Source of the DNA: Cylindrobasidium torrendii FP15055 ss-10
Lineage: Eukaryota > Basidiomycota > Agaricomycetes > Agaricales > Physalacriaceae
Direction: 5' to 3'
DNA length: 64,000 nucleotides
Assembly (NCBI GenBank): GCA_000934385.1
Contig: KN880466.1
Location: forward strand, 62,001 to 126,000
Shown here: positions 22,367 to 33,761 of the stretch, piece after piece
Layout of the letters: every line of letters starts with the position of its first letter
How positions within the stretch are numbered: the first letter of the stretch is position 1
Program-made: the position numbers and the translations under genes
The notes under the pieces: generated by a model
Databases searched by the model: none
What the model was told of the DNA's origin: nothing
What the model saw: the letters and a program-made list of their open reading frames with translations, nothing else

Positions 22367-23563
22367 ATGACTGTCGCATACATCGTCAGCTCAGAGCTTA
22401 TTTCGGCCTCGTCGCAGCTTCCCTCCAATTTGAACCGGTCAAAACTCGTACATAGTCTGGTATCTTCATTTGGACTCCTCAAGAAAGTCCGCCCCGTCCG
22501 CCCAACACCAGCTTCGCGCGAGGCACTAGCAGAGTACCATTCGGGGGACTATTTGGATGTGCTGCTCAGAACTCCTCCTGAACCATCGGCGCTTCATGGC
22601 CTAGATCACGACAATCCAGTCTTTCCTGCTCTTTCTGTGTATGCTACGTTGGTGGCTGGCGCAGCACTCACAGCAGTCAAAACTCTGGGTGTCGTAGACA
22701 TCGCCATCGCGTGGGATGGCGGTCGGCACCACGCACAAAAATCCACAGCATCGGGATATTGCTATGTCGCAGACTGTATACTCGCAATTCTCGCTATCCG
22801 GCGCGTCAAGGAGCTCGACGCGCCTCGTTCGCGCGTGATGTACATCGACTTGGACCTGCATTTCTCCGACGCCGTATCACAGGCGTTCTACAGACAATCT
22901 TCTGTGATGACGCTCAGTATCCACCATACAGCGCCTGGTTTCTACCCACCATCGCCTCTAGCCACTTTGCAACACCCTGACCAACCCGGTTTCGACCCAT
23001 TCGCGCTATCTATTCCTTTGCAGCGAGGCGCATCCGCTAACACATACGCTCGGATCTGGCCGCTCGTCCAAAAGGCTATCCAAATATTCAGTCCTTCGCA
23101 TATGGTCATACAATGTGGTGTTGACGCTCTTGCCGGGGACCCACACGCAGTCATGAACTGGTCGTTGCCAGCTCGGCAAGATGGCTCGCTTGGTTACTAT
23201 ATTCAGCATCTCCTGCACGATTTTCCAGGCAAAAAAGTACTGCTAGGTGGTGGAGGCTACAATTCACCTAATGCTGCTCGAGCCTGGGCATACCTAACTT
23301 CTATTGCGGTAAGACGCTCTCAAGGAGGTTGATCAGCTACTCAAAACCCTCAGGTTGAAGAGCCCCTGGCCGACGATGTAGACATTCCGCTGGATCATTT
23401 ATTCTTTCCGCTCTATGCACCCTCATTCACGTTGGACATTCCAAAGGGCAACATGCAAGACCAGAACACGCCAGAATACCTCACTTCACTCCTTCAAACA
23501 TTCGAAGATGTCATATTTCCAGCTCTACAAGCCTCTCTGCCACTATCTACAAAAATTTCTTGA
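22367..23563 (+). CDS. Class I histone deacetylase, Hos1/HDAC8-like
   Basis: Zinc-dependent deacetylase of histones or other acetyl-lysine proteins. The start MTVAYIVSSELI is the usual beginning of the catalytic fold. Motifs in order: EYHSGDYLDVL, AIAWDGGRHHAQKS with the paired active-site histidines, ASGYCYVADCILAI, the metal ligands in MYIDLDLH, TLSIHHTAPGFYP, IQCGVDALAGDPH with the second zinc aspartate, and GGGGYNSPNAARAW with the catalytic tyrosine. One intron (GTAAGA...CCTCAG, from 23309) leads to a 70-residue tail. The usual LDLHHGD is here LDLHFSDAV: the zinc histidine stays, but the neighbouring His-Gly are replaced by Phe-Ser. All catalytic residues seem present, so activity is likely. 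Its last codons overlap the transaldolase stop region. Confidence 0.88.
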
Positions 23564-24739
23564 TCTGCTCAATGGTCTTCTCCTCGCACTCCGCAAATTT
23601 GTCGATCGCGTATCCGAGTTTCCTGGCGGTTTCTGCATTGCTTATTAAGGCCTCTTTCAGCAGTTTGCCGCCGTCTGCCAAATAATCATTTTTGAGGACT
23701 GTGTAGTGTTTGTAAAGTCGTTTAGGTTGAAGAAGGTGAAAGACCCACTTTTGAGCTCATCCTCGGTGAGTTCTCTCTCGAGGGCGTCTGCGTATCGGTC
23801 AAGCGCGACCGGAGGCAGAGTCGCTAGCTCGTCAAGGACGCCGCCGGAGAGGGTCAAATGGTCGACCTTGAGTGCAGTCAATGAACTGACCTCGAGGGCA
23901 GTGACAATGCTTGGAAAGGTCAAGCAACAGCTGTATTTTTGTTCAAAACCGACATACCTCGCGGGCATGACAAAAGTCTTGATACCGAGCTTCTTATACG
24001 CAGCCACGATGGAGCGCACGACATCAATCATTGGGTGCTCCTGGTTTTTAATCCCTACTTCATACGCCTTCCACGTGCCTTCGACGAAATGCACCTGTAA
24101 CTCTGCTCAGGCATTCAGTATCAGCGGCTTCCCATCGACCCGCTTCTTACCGTTGAAATAAGGCGCAAGATACAAGCAACCGGCTGCGCCAGCTGCAAGC
24201 GCCTGTTCCAGGCCGAAGACGCACGTCCCAAGTGTCTGGATACCCTCCTCTTGCAGAGTCTTGCACGCCAAAGCCCCTTCTGCGGTCACAGGGATTTTTA
24301 TGCATACGCGGGACTTGGGGACACCGAGTTCTTCGAAAGTAGCAATGATGCGCCTGGCCTCGGTGAGAGTACCTTCGTAGCTGTACCCTACACGGGGAGT
24401 TGTCTGGGCGTGTACATTGCCCGTGAGATAAGGCAGGACTGCCATGGCTAGTTGAACTGTCTACGATTCCCCGTCAGTAGGCGTGTGTGATGGTTGGGTT
24501 GACTGTCATACAAGGACATCAAGGACCCTTTGAGGCGTCGCATCTCCTTTGGATTTGGCATAATCCACTGCATGCTGGATAGCTTCTGGCGATGCATTTC
24601 CAAAGACGATGGCCTGGTTGGAAGTCATGTCGACGAACTTCTTCCCATCCTTGGTATGGCGGTGGGCGACAGCGGGATCCATCGAGTCCACATCAACAGT
24701 GACGAGGGAGCGGATTTGGTTGAGGAGAGTCTCAGCCAT
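23547..24739 (-). CDS. Transaldolase family protein, divergent from canonical Tal1
   Basis: Transaldolase-fold enzyme that transfers a dihydroxyacetone unit through a lysine Schiff base (pentose phosphate pathway or a related aldol reaction). It starts MAETLLNQIRSLVTVDVDSM and has DMTSNQAIVFGNA (usual TSNP/TTNP block), VGYSYEGTLTEARRI, the lysine block SRVCIKIPVTAEG, TLGTCVFGLEQALAAGAAGC and LYLAPYFNG. Later come IKTFVMPA and HLTLSGGVLDEL. It ends AECEEKTIEQIKKFL at 23547. The canonical fungal Tal1 N-terminus (LEQLKxxGTTVVADTGDF) is absent, and the sequence resembles an expanded basidiomycete group; whether it has true transaldolase activity is not certain. Four to five exons. Confidence 0.8.
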
Positions 24740-25052
24740 GGTGGGCAGATCAAGATGAAAGGATGAGATGAGAAAGATGAGTTAGGTTGGGAACTTAAGT
24801 AGAAGCCCTGGCGAATTATATCTCCCCATGTTGGTTCAGGTGACGACGGAAGGATATCACACCGTAATGAAAGTCCGAGCAGGTTAGATAGTGCCATCCA
24901 ATAACCGCCAGGATTCCAGATAAATTCTGTCCCTTTTGGGCACGAACAATGACCAGTGATTGCCGGGAGATGCCGTCCTCCTTGGGGTTAGGGTTCAGGC
25001 GACGCGTATACGCGTATTGCGTGTTGCCCTCCTACCGCGACTGTTCTCAACC
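24740..25052. promoter_or_regulatory. Shared divergent promoter of transaldolase and proteasome beta-4 genes
   Basis: The 313 bp contain GGGGTTAGGGTTCAGG at 24984-24999, about 60 bp upstream of the proteasome ATG. It resembles fungal telomere repeats or a TTAGGG-factor site. A direct GGTGGCAAA proteasome element was looked for and not seen. Confidence 0.4.
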
Positions 25053-25732
25053 ATGGAAACTTCATTTGCCATTACCGGGAAGGGATACACAATTGTGGCC
25101 TCGGACACGACAGCCGCGCGGTCCATCGTAAAGATGAAGGTGGACGAGGATAGGATCAAAGTGCTGAGCTCGCATCTGCTGATGGCATGCTCTGGAGAGC
25201 CAGGTGCGCTCCCTCCTTCTTTGCTCAAGATGACAGGCTCATCTCAGACAAGGTGACACTATCCAATTCTCCGAGTTCGTTGAGCGCAACATTCGTCTCT
25301 TCCAAATCCGCAACAACTATTCCTTGAAGCCATCGGCAGCCGCGGCGTGGATTCGTCGATCTCTCGCACAGTCATTGAGGTCGCGCAAGCCTTATTCTGT
25401 CAACCTCCTCCTCGGTGGCTACGACACAACGTCACACCGACCCCATCTGTACTGGGTTGACTACCTGGGCACCATGACCGAAGTCCCGTTTGCTGCCCAT
25501 GGATATGGCAGCTACTTTGTGCTATCTCTGCTGGACAAGTGCGTACGGTATGCGCTCTTCTGAAACTACTGCTGATAGATGTAGGTACCATGACCCGGAG
25601 GCGCCTCTAGAGGAGGGACTGGCTGTTCTGAAGCGCTGCATGGACGAGGTTGCAAAGCGTTTGATCGTTAACCCATCTGCATATAAGATCAAGATTGTTG
25701 ACAAAGATGGTGTACGGGAGATTGAGCTTTAG
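25053..25732 (+). CDS. PRE1: 20S proteasome subunit beta-4 (Pre1/PSMB2 type)
   Basis: Non-catalytic beta subunit of the 20S core. It starts METSFAITGKGYTIVASDTT without a propeptide, as beta-4 does, so the catalytic N-terminal Thr is absent by design. Blocks: DEDRIKVLSSHLLMACSGEPG, then after an intron DTIQFSEFVERNIRLF, VNLLLGGYDTTSHRPHLYWV, AAHGYGSYFVLSLLDK, then after a second intron YHDPEAPLEEGLAVLKRC and a C-terminus ending KIVDKDGVREIEL. The length (about 200 residues) fits the family. Confidence 0.92.
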
Positions 25733-26190
25733 AATGAAATTAGCATGACCTGTGTATAGTATGGATGATTATGTTGACCTGTAATGTGACTAAAGCCCCC
25801 GCGCCTCAGAATATGGCAGCTACGACTCCTTTCAGGGTAGAGTGGCATTGGTGTGATAATTCATGGGCTGGAAGCAGCAGTGGCACCTTTTGGCTGCGCC
25901 CATGCTGTGTTATGTAGGCAAAGGACGTCAGTGCAAGGCCCATTGTCGCGCGCTCGGCAATTGCCGGTTTGTCTTTGCTCTCTTCTCCCACCTTCTTCGA
26001 CGCGCCTATACTCTACCTGTTTTCTTTCCCTCAATTATCAACTTAATTTCTCTTTAACGACGCGTTGGCCCACTCGCGTAAGCCGGGCAACCCGCCAGAA
26101 CGAGTCCCCGTCCCTGACAACACCACGACCACAGCAGCCTCTATAAGACGTCCCTTCCTCAAAGAAAGCAGAACGCCTGGTTTGTCTATC
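25733..26190. other. Intergenic spacer
   Basis: Between the proteasome gene and the single-module C2HC gene on the same strand. Pyrimidine-rich DNA (TCTCTTC... near 25980) precedes the next ATG. No gene was seen. Confidence 0.35.
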
Positions 26191-27037
26191 ATGTCTACAC
26201 AGTGAGTTTTGCTCAAGACGATGAAAAGATCATAATAATGATTGACCGTCGCAGCATCCACCCTCATGAAAAGCCGACTGAGTGCGCCTTGCTCAAATGA
26301 ATATTGACAATCTGTCTGATCATTTTGTGCAGGTTCAAAAACAATGCAGAGCGACTGCGCGTTTCCAAGCTTTACAACGACCCCATGGTCAGCGTCCTAG
26401 AACCCAGCGTCGTCCAGTGTAGACGGTGCGACTCTGTCATCAGACTCTCCCGCTCCGTTTCGTACGATCTCAGCCATTGGAAAACGCATCGCACACGATG
26501 CAGCAAGAGGAACGTCCGCCTTGTCGACAGACGTCCCGCCGCGAAAAAGTCTACTGCTCAAGCTTCGACCATGGCAAAAACGGCCGTCCTCGGCTCATTG
26601 GTGCGTATACATGATCCCACACTCGTCCCTGGGCATATCCTGAAAGCCATGTGCAGTCAAGAAACCCTTCCAGAGCGAGCCCAGCCTCGAACTACACACC
26701 TTCCGCCACTTCCGAGTCCGGAGAGTCCGTCTCTGTTGATGAATCCCCATCCCCCCCACTTTACATCTCATCATCTTCGTTGGAACACGCATCGCTTCCG
26801 CCGCTTCCTGGTTTCGCACTGTCGCCTATCCCTTCTTCCCTCCATTCAAGCCCTCAATGCGACCCGGACCCAGCGTTCCGACTCAAATGCTCGCCTGATG
26901 TTGAACAGTATCTTAAGGACGCCCACGGGATTAATGTGGTGGCCTACCCAAATGCAAGTTGGACAACCTGGGATCCGAGCATGCTTAGACGACCAAACTT
27001 GAGGCTGGTTCCCCCCGATGCCGGTTGTGAATACTAG
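26191..27037 (+). CDS. Single-module C2HC protein, paralogous to the gene at 15481-17229
   Basis: Function unknown. Proposed exons: 26191-26201, 26255-26281, 26333-26600, 26657-27037 (MSTHIHPHEKPTEFKNNAER...). A variant skips the 27-nt second exon and still reads in frame. One module, CRRCDSV...WKTHRTRC, fits the C-x2-C-x16-W-x2-H-x3-C pattern of the triple gene 9 kb away and is preceded by the same Glu-Pro-x2-x-x-x-Cys approach. The module exon enters in phase 2, as do the module exons of the other gene. The rest is Ser/Pro-rich, with a compact end DVEQYLKDAHGINVVAYPNA and WTTWDPSMLRRPN. A transcription-related role is only a guess. Confidence 0.62.
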
Positions 27038-27231
27038 GTTACACACTATCCTATCGTTTGTCATTGCTACCCTCATTCGTATAGCTTTCTTCGCGCAACC
27101 CCCACTTTCCAAAGTCTACTACTGTGTAAATCTCACCGTAATACTTACACTTCTGGTAGGCACAGCATGCAAAGGCCTACATAGAATCAACCCAGTTTGC
27201 CTTCCCTTCGTCGATCTCGCCGCGTTCCCCT

Positions 27232-28992
27232 TCAGCGCGTCCGCGGTTCAAACAACTTGTACATGACCCCAAGTACACTGGCAAATTGGGTGACCCCAGT
27301 GAAAACAATCAGTGGTCCCTGTAGTGCATCAGCGCTGCTATACACACGGAAAGCGCTACAGTGCTCACATATCCGGCCAGACTGTACGCGAACTGAGAAT
27401 TTCCGGTTGGCCATCCATCCCCAAGCAGTCCCTCCGATATGGGTGCAGCGAGGAGTGTCCCAATACCACGGCCGCCCACGAAAAGTGCCATTGCTGTCGC
27501 TGCATCGTCTCCCGCCACAACAGATGAAAACTTGGGCCATAGCGAAGCCCAGCTCGGAGCGAAGAAGCCAAAGAATAAGGCGAAGATGACAAGCGGGGCA
27601 ATGGTGCTTGCGACACTGAGCCCCCATATGAGGAGAACGGACGTTGAGGAGCCAAGGGCGCAAATGGCCATGCAAAGGCGGAGGTCAAACCGGTCAGAGA
27701 AGTGGCCAACGAGGATTTGGCCGAAGGCAGAGCTCGCTGAACCTTCTCAGTCTTGACTTACACAGACAATAGTATGCGTACCGTTGTAAAGCGCGACGCC
27801 AGTGGTCCCGATATCACCTTGTCTCATTGCCGACGCGAAACCTGCAGATACTTCATATCAGTGCATAGAAGCTTACAAGGATACTGGCAGGCTGACTAGG
27901 AAGATATAGAGTTGGGATGTAATTCCCTAAAGCCTGGCACATGTTTGCGGTACAAAGGATCCAAAAGACAAATTGAGACAGGAAGTGGAAGTTCATTGGT
28001 CCCGGTTTGACGACTCTGGATAGAGGCAGACGCGCTTTAGCAAAGGGTATTACGGGTCCCAAAAGGAGCGCGAATATCAGAGCCTGAAATGTAAGGTATC
28101 ATTAACTACAGCCACGCATACAGGTGCAATGCATTACCAGGACGAGAAGGGTTGTCCTTCTGCCGTGGTGCTGTAGAAGGGCTTGGATAGCGTACGGAAG
28201 GCATGTCCCTCCGATGCCTAGCGAGTTATTGTTTATCCGAAGAGTTTAGTCTCAAGTCGAAGGGAACGTACTAGCACCGGAGAAGATGATACCGTTTGCC
28301 TGAGAGAGGAACTATGAGCTATGCCGTGCAATGTGCCACAAAGTTCTTCACCAGACCCTTCTTCTCAGAAAACCACTCGAACATGTATGGGAGAACAGGC
28401 CAATATAAAATACCTGGCAGATAATTCAGCTCTGCAGTTGAACATAATACAAGATGGCGTACTTGACCCAACAGAAACCATCACACCCTGTGTAAGGACA
28501 AGTGCCCAGGGCTCCTTTACAAATGCCGCTGATACCAGACCCGCCAACGTGAGCACAAAACCTACCCACATCATGACCCTTTTAACTTTAGGATACCACC
28601 GGAAAACGGGTAGGAGAACCAAACTGGAAAGATACAGAATGCCCGTTTGCACTGATCCAACAAGAGCGAGCGTCGTCCTTGGTGCATGCGGAAATTCCAC
28701 CGAGGTGTAATGCTCTAGGAAGATACCGTACGAGAAAGCGGATCCCCAGAGCAGCATGTCCATGAGCCATGCACTCAGAAGAAAGGCGTACGCGCCGAAA
28801 CCTCGATCCTGTAGCATCAGGTCGCGTTAGCGTGTGGACTTGATCGATGTCGTCGGCGAGGCTCGATTCTCAAATCTGAGCTGGCTGAAGAGGATACGTA
28901 CGACGGGCGGGAGTTCTGGCGCACGATCCTCGGCCGATGCATCCTCAAAGAGATGTGCTGGTCCAAGTTCGACTTCATCGCGAGCGCTCATG
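27232..28992 (-). CDS. MFS monocarboxylate-transporter-like carrier (MCH family type)
   Basis: Twelve-helix carrier of the fungal MCT-like group; the substrate is unknown, and most fungal members do not move lactate. It begins MSARDEVELGPAHLFEDASA (ATG 28992), then after an intron DRGFGAYAFLLSAWLMDMLLWG, SYGIFLEHYT, and helices with GSVQTGILYLSSL. The second half has NFHFLSQFVFWILCTANMCQ, LGNYIPTLYLPS, FFAPSWASLWP and GGRGIGTLLAAP. A stop at 27309 in the frame of the penultimate exon is bypassed by a 50-nt intron (GTGAGC...CTACAG). It joins AYSLAGY to GPLIVFTGVTQFASVLGVMY and the end KLFEPRTR, restoring the last helix. Confidence 0.82.
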
Positions 28993-29606
28993 ATGGGATC
29001 TGGAAAGTTGGAATGTTATCGAACCTGTGCCAATGATAGCCGAAAGCCACAGTGCAAACTTTGCCGTTAAGAATAACCAAATCGAAAAGTACTTGTATCT
29101 TGCAGTCTAGGATAGTTTGCGTATTCTTGGTGCGCACTCATGGGACGTACATACCAGCCATCGCCCAAAGTTCCTGCCTACAGATGGCGTGGGTAATCGA
29201 AATCGCGTCAGCACTGCCCAATCTGGAGGATACAGCGAACCCTTGCCTTTTAAAGTGTAGCAGCTTGAGTGTTTTAATCAGGTTTTAATTGTGAAACTGT
29301 CATATGATACATATTGCACTTTGCATACTCCAGTGATTGCTCCAACGATGAATGGAACTGACATAGCATTGGGAAAATCCATCTTGATTCTCACTCGATG
29401 TGAATGTCTTGGCAAGTGGCATGCACTACAAAAGACGGCGCTGCAAAAGTCATTCAGCGATTCCCTCCATTCCTGTTCTTGTCTCAATTTCATAAGGCGG
29501 CCCTGTAGCACTCCCATTGGTACGTAGCTGCCCACAATACTTCATGTCAGACACTTGAACATCGGCAGCCTCTTTCCATTAATTGCTCAACCGTATCGGC
29601 CTCACC
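28993..29606. other. Divergent intergenic region
   Basis: About 610 bp between the MFS gene and the 4-TM gene. Short frames of up to 85 codons have no features. No repeats or regulatory motifs were recognised. Confidence 0.35.
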
Positions 29607-30204
29607 ATGTACGGACCTGTTGGTCAAACTTCATCCTCGGTCGCGCCCAAGCGCCCAAATGGACTCATTGCACTTTACGCCCTCGTCATCGCCGTCGGTA
29701 TCTTGGAGGTCGCAATGGGAATAGTTACCGCAATCGCGGCTATTGGGGTGTACGACTTCAGGCCTAGATATCCCCCTAACAGTGCGTTCTGTAACCTTCA
29801 CCAGGCCAAAGTTTCACAATCTGACGTTCGTCGTGCCCATAGTCGCAATTGGGTTCATCAGCGCGGCGTGTGCTCTGTGGACTTGGATATGGGCCGCCGT
29901 CCTCCTCGCGTATTGCAAGAAGCCGAAAGCCCACTCACCATTAGTGCGCCTCCGCATACACTTCTGGTCATCGCTTCTTTCCGCGGTCGTTTGGCTGGCT
30001 CTTGCCATCGCTCTCACCACAGAGATAACGCACAGCTGTGAGGACCTGTCAGACGATTCAACGGTGATAGAAAGTTGTGCTGCGAATGCTGTATCTATGT
30101 CGTTGGCGTATATCCTCTTTATTCTCAGTCTTTCTGCGGCTTTCATCAGTGGTTTAGCTGCCAGAGGGCGAGGGGGACTCGATGTGAGAGTTGATGCGCC
30201 ATGA
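29607..30204 (+). CDS. Small four-helix membrane protein, MARVEL-like, unrecognised
   Basis: I recognise no specific family. From the ATG at 29607: MYGPVGQTSSSVAPKRPNGL, helix 1 (LIALYALVIAVGILEVAMGI), one short intron near 29744-29807, then FHNLTFVVPIVAIGFISAAC leading into helix 2, a WTWIWAAVLLAYCKK stretch, helix 3 (WSSLLSAVVWLALAIALTT), an extracellular loop with CEDLSDDSTVIESCAANA (two Cys, possibly a disulphide) and helix 4 (MSLAYILFILSLSAAFISGL). The topology suits the MARVEL/tetraspan class of small fungal membrane proteins. The splice sites are uncertain: a donor at GTGTACG with an acceptor at AAAG keeps the frame. Confidence 0.6.
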
Positions 30205-30677
30205 AAGAACTTAACTGGACTCACGACGAAATACGGACTTTATTATTTACCCACGGACATGTAATGCCACAGCTATTCAATGCTTCCACCACATGCGGCG
30301 CGCTTAGAAGTTCTTGCATCGCAAGATGGACTTTTTCCCCCCAGATACAGCACGCGAAAGCAGGAAGTCGCTTTTTTAACAATGTCCTGGGGCTGCGTTA
30401 CAGTCTTGAATGAGTTGCAACTCGCAATGACCATGAGCAACAAAGCGCAGATCGACCTATGCGGGGCGCTTGAAGTTACTCCTCAAGAAATCGCAGCTCG
30501 CATAACATCGTGATGTGCATATGGTCGAAGTTAGAGATGGATGTGGCCAGGATGTGGCTGTGCTGTTGTTTGACTCTGATTCACTCTTATCCAAATGTAG
30601 TACGATCACATGATGTTTAGGCCCTCACTGCTAACGGTCATCTCAAACTATACTTTTGCTTCCGGTTCCAGTGGGGC
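30205..30677. other. Intergenic spacer
   Basis: Between two plus-strand genes. No gene, repeat or clear promoter motif was seen; the last 100 bp are probably the leader of the next gene. Confidence 0.35.
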
Positions 30678-33600
30678 ATGGAGAACATCGACCCAGGCGA
30701 CCGCTCGGACAAGCACTTGAACCTGGACCCTGCGAAAATGTTAATTAGCCCACCGCCGGAGGATGAACTACGACTGCCGAAAGTGCGTTCTTGTGTTCAA
30801 ACTGCCTCCAATGCCTAAATTTGTGCAGTCTCCTGTCGAGGGAATGCAAACTAAGCGGAAGCGACAATCTATTGCGCCTAATCCATCCACCCCAAATCCA
30901 AAGCCCAAGAAGCTCGCGCGTACACCTTCACGTTCACCGAGCCCCCCACGGCGCTCGCGCTCGCCATACCCTCCCGTCTTAGTACAGTCGCCACACGCCA
31001 ATAATCCCATGGCCGACTTTCTACCGGTTGATGAGCCTCCTCGCCGGCGACGAGGCACGACGCCAGTTGTTCCCTACGAACCACCACAAGATATCTTCAC
31101 CCCACCACGGGAGGTCATTGTGGTGCGCCCTTCCCAGACGCCTACACCGCGGCGTCGTGGAAAGTCCCGTCAACACAAGAAACCGACATTTGCGACCATC
31201 AAGTTGGAGCCGCCGGTGATAAATCTTTCGGCAGACTATTCCCCGCCTAGTCCAACGGATGACATCCTTCTCTTGACGGACCCTGCCGCACCCAAGCCCT
31301 CATCATCGCGCAGTCGGCGAAAGTCCCCTTCTCCAGCTCCACCAGTAGCTTCGACATCCTATCGCATTCCTGCAACGCCAGAGCGCCAGAACGCTGAGCT
31401 TGCAGCGCCTGCGGAAATCGATGCAAATCAACCTGTCAACGATGGCTGGTCGGACGACGACGACGACAGCCGGGATGTCCTGATGGAGGGAGATTTTACT
31501 GGGAAATTCAAAGAGGTCATCATTCCTACAAAGACAGATCCGCCCAGCAGCGCCACCCGCCACCGCATGGAAGAATGGGGGCGACCCAAGAGCCCTCATC
31601 CAAATGGGCGGCGCTTCAGTAGTATTCGGGAGGCGGACGATGATTTGGACGACGTCCAAGAACCAATTGGCCCGGCCCCATTTCCAGAGGTTCCAGAGAC
31701 TGATTCAGACGGAGAAGACGATGAGCCAGGCAACAAAGAGCTCCCCATTGCTGACTATAGCGATGAGGAGGCCGACTCTCAGGCAGCGTTGCCCAAAGGC
31801 GCGCGTCCCGAAATATCCTCTGCTGATCCCAATTTGACACCACCCGACCCAACCGCCGCCGACCTCGAGGAGGAGGAGGAGGTTCGGGAGATGTCTATAG
31901 AACCGGTCGAGGCAAATCCATCTGCAAATCGCCCGCAACACGTGGATGACACAGCAAGACACGCCTCAAACACGAGGATGGAAGCTGAGGAGATGGATGA
32001 GGAAGAGGAGGTTAGGGCAATGTCCGTTGAGAGAGAGCAACCCGACGACGACGGGAGTGACGGGAATAAACAGCCTGCAACACCTCGCCCTCTCCTGAAG
32101 GTGCTCAGCAATACTGACACGCTTGTGGGAGAGGATGAGGGCGAGGGCGATAGCGACGACGATGACGATGACGAAGATCCGTTGTTCGACCTCGACATGA
32201 TAAAGATTACCAGCACGAACCCGACTGCTGCGGCGCGTGCTGTGGCCATTCTCAAGCAGGTGCGCTATTGCTCAAGTTTCATTATGTGGAACCAAGCTGA
32301 TTAACATGTCCAGCATAACTATGATACCTACACGACCCAGCGCCTGCACAAGGAAAAATTCTCTCGTCGACGAACTCTTGATGGTGGCATACAGAAGCGA
32401 CATAGTGTCACTCCCACTAGGCGCAGCCGACGTACGCTAGTAGGCGGTGTACTTGGCAATCAAGTGTTCTTACCTGGTAGCCCAGTTGCCACAACCGTCG
32501 ACGACGTCTTGCAGCGAGCAGATAGTGACGTCCTGGAACAGAGCCTTCGACAAGAGAGTCCAGCTCCGAGCCCAGTCGTGCGAGCAAAATCGACTCCGGG
32601 CGAATGGACAAGGGATGATTGGAAGGTCATGGACATGTGCTTTACTGACGAGCGCTATGAGTTAGGCGGGGGAGATACAATGGCAGACGTAGATGATGTA
32701 GACGCTGAAAGAGTGGTGGCCCGCTTCCGTTGTGTTGATTCCTACGAATGGCCTCAGTATGTTTCCTTTCCGCCAATACGTTTTTCTATACTAACGAAAT
32801 GATCAGGGATGAGCTCGAACAGCGCGTCATGGCAATTGCGAAGAAGCAGCGCAGCGGGAACGTCGCACCGCCGCTCACCCCACGCAGTACCCCCGAGCCT
32901 CGAAACATCTTTGGCGCTAGGCAAGCTACCATGACGGCTCCGGACTTTTCCCCGCTGGGCCGTCGTGCGATGCCTCCCGGGCGTAACAACAGAGCCGCCG
33001 GACTACCTCCCCCACTCCCTGAACCTTTGCAGAACGCCCCGTTCCAAGATTTGGATGGCATGGTTGGGAAGGTTCCGTCTGTTCTGTTTGGCCCTCGATA
33101 TTCCCATTTGCTTGAAGAGGCGCAAGCGATCAGCAAGCCGAAGGCTGCATTGCCCGATATCCAGCCCAAGGAAGAAGAGCAAGATGCAGACACAAGCGGG
33201 GAAACGTCTTTTGGTGACTCAAGCTTCGAAACGTCGTTCGACCAGAGCCAGGACATCGTAGACCCAAGTGCGTTCCGGACGCCAGCGCCTCGCCGGGCCT
33301 CATTGGGAGGTCGTGTCAAAAGCTTTTTCTTTTCGTATCTGCCTACAGCGCCGAAGACGGCGCCGGCACCTCGGAAGCACGCTGTGGGCCCGAACTACCT
33401 TCCTCCACCTCCACCGCAGGGTCCTCGTGGGCCCATCGATACGCCAGTCAAAGCCCCAGAGCCCAAGGCACCACCGCCAAAGGACCTTGTCGACCTCAAT
33501 CATATTGCCACACCGGCACCAAAGTCGATGATTCCAAAGAAGAAGCCCAAGAGGCTTGTTGAGCTGCAGCATGTCAGTCCAGAGAAGGGATCCGTTCAAG

Positions 33601-33761
33601 AGCCCTCGGAGCGCTTGAGGAGAAGCAGTAGTGTGAAGGATATGGTACAAGATTTCGAGCATCTGAGCAAGTCTCAGCAAGGAAGGATAATTGCCGCTGG
33701 TACGGCGCCTGTGAAACCACCGGGGAAGCTGAAGGAGACGAAGCGGCCTATTTGGCGCTGA
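30678..33761 (+). CDS. Large Pro/Ser-rich, acidic, probably nuclear protein of unknown function
   Basis: Not recognised. From the ATG at 30678: MENIDPGDRSDKHLNLDPAK and an intron with a GTGCGT donor in the LRLPK region, then a long disordered N-terminal half with basic clusters (TKRKRQS, PRRRGK), SP-rich repeats and several runs of Asp/Glu (SDDDDDS, EEEEEV twice with a near-repeated EEEEEVR-x-MS context, GDSDDDDDDED). Two further introns split off a compact region, HNYDTYTTQRLHKEKFSRRR and GEWTRDDWKVMDMCFTDER, which looks folded and is the best search probe. The C-terminal third has PPLTPRSTPEPRN and ends KETKRPIWR. About 960 residues. Chromatin, spindle or cell-cycle roles are possible, but nothing here decides. 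Confidence 0.7.

Noticed and set aside
27309..27311. Apparent early stop of the MCT-like transporter
   Set aside because: A 50-nt GTGAGC...CTACAG intron restores the conserved last helix in the other frame.
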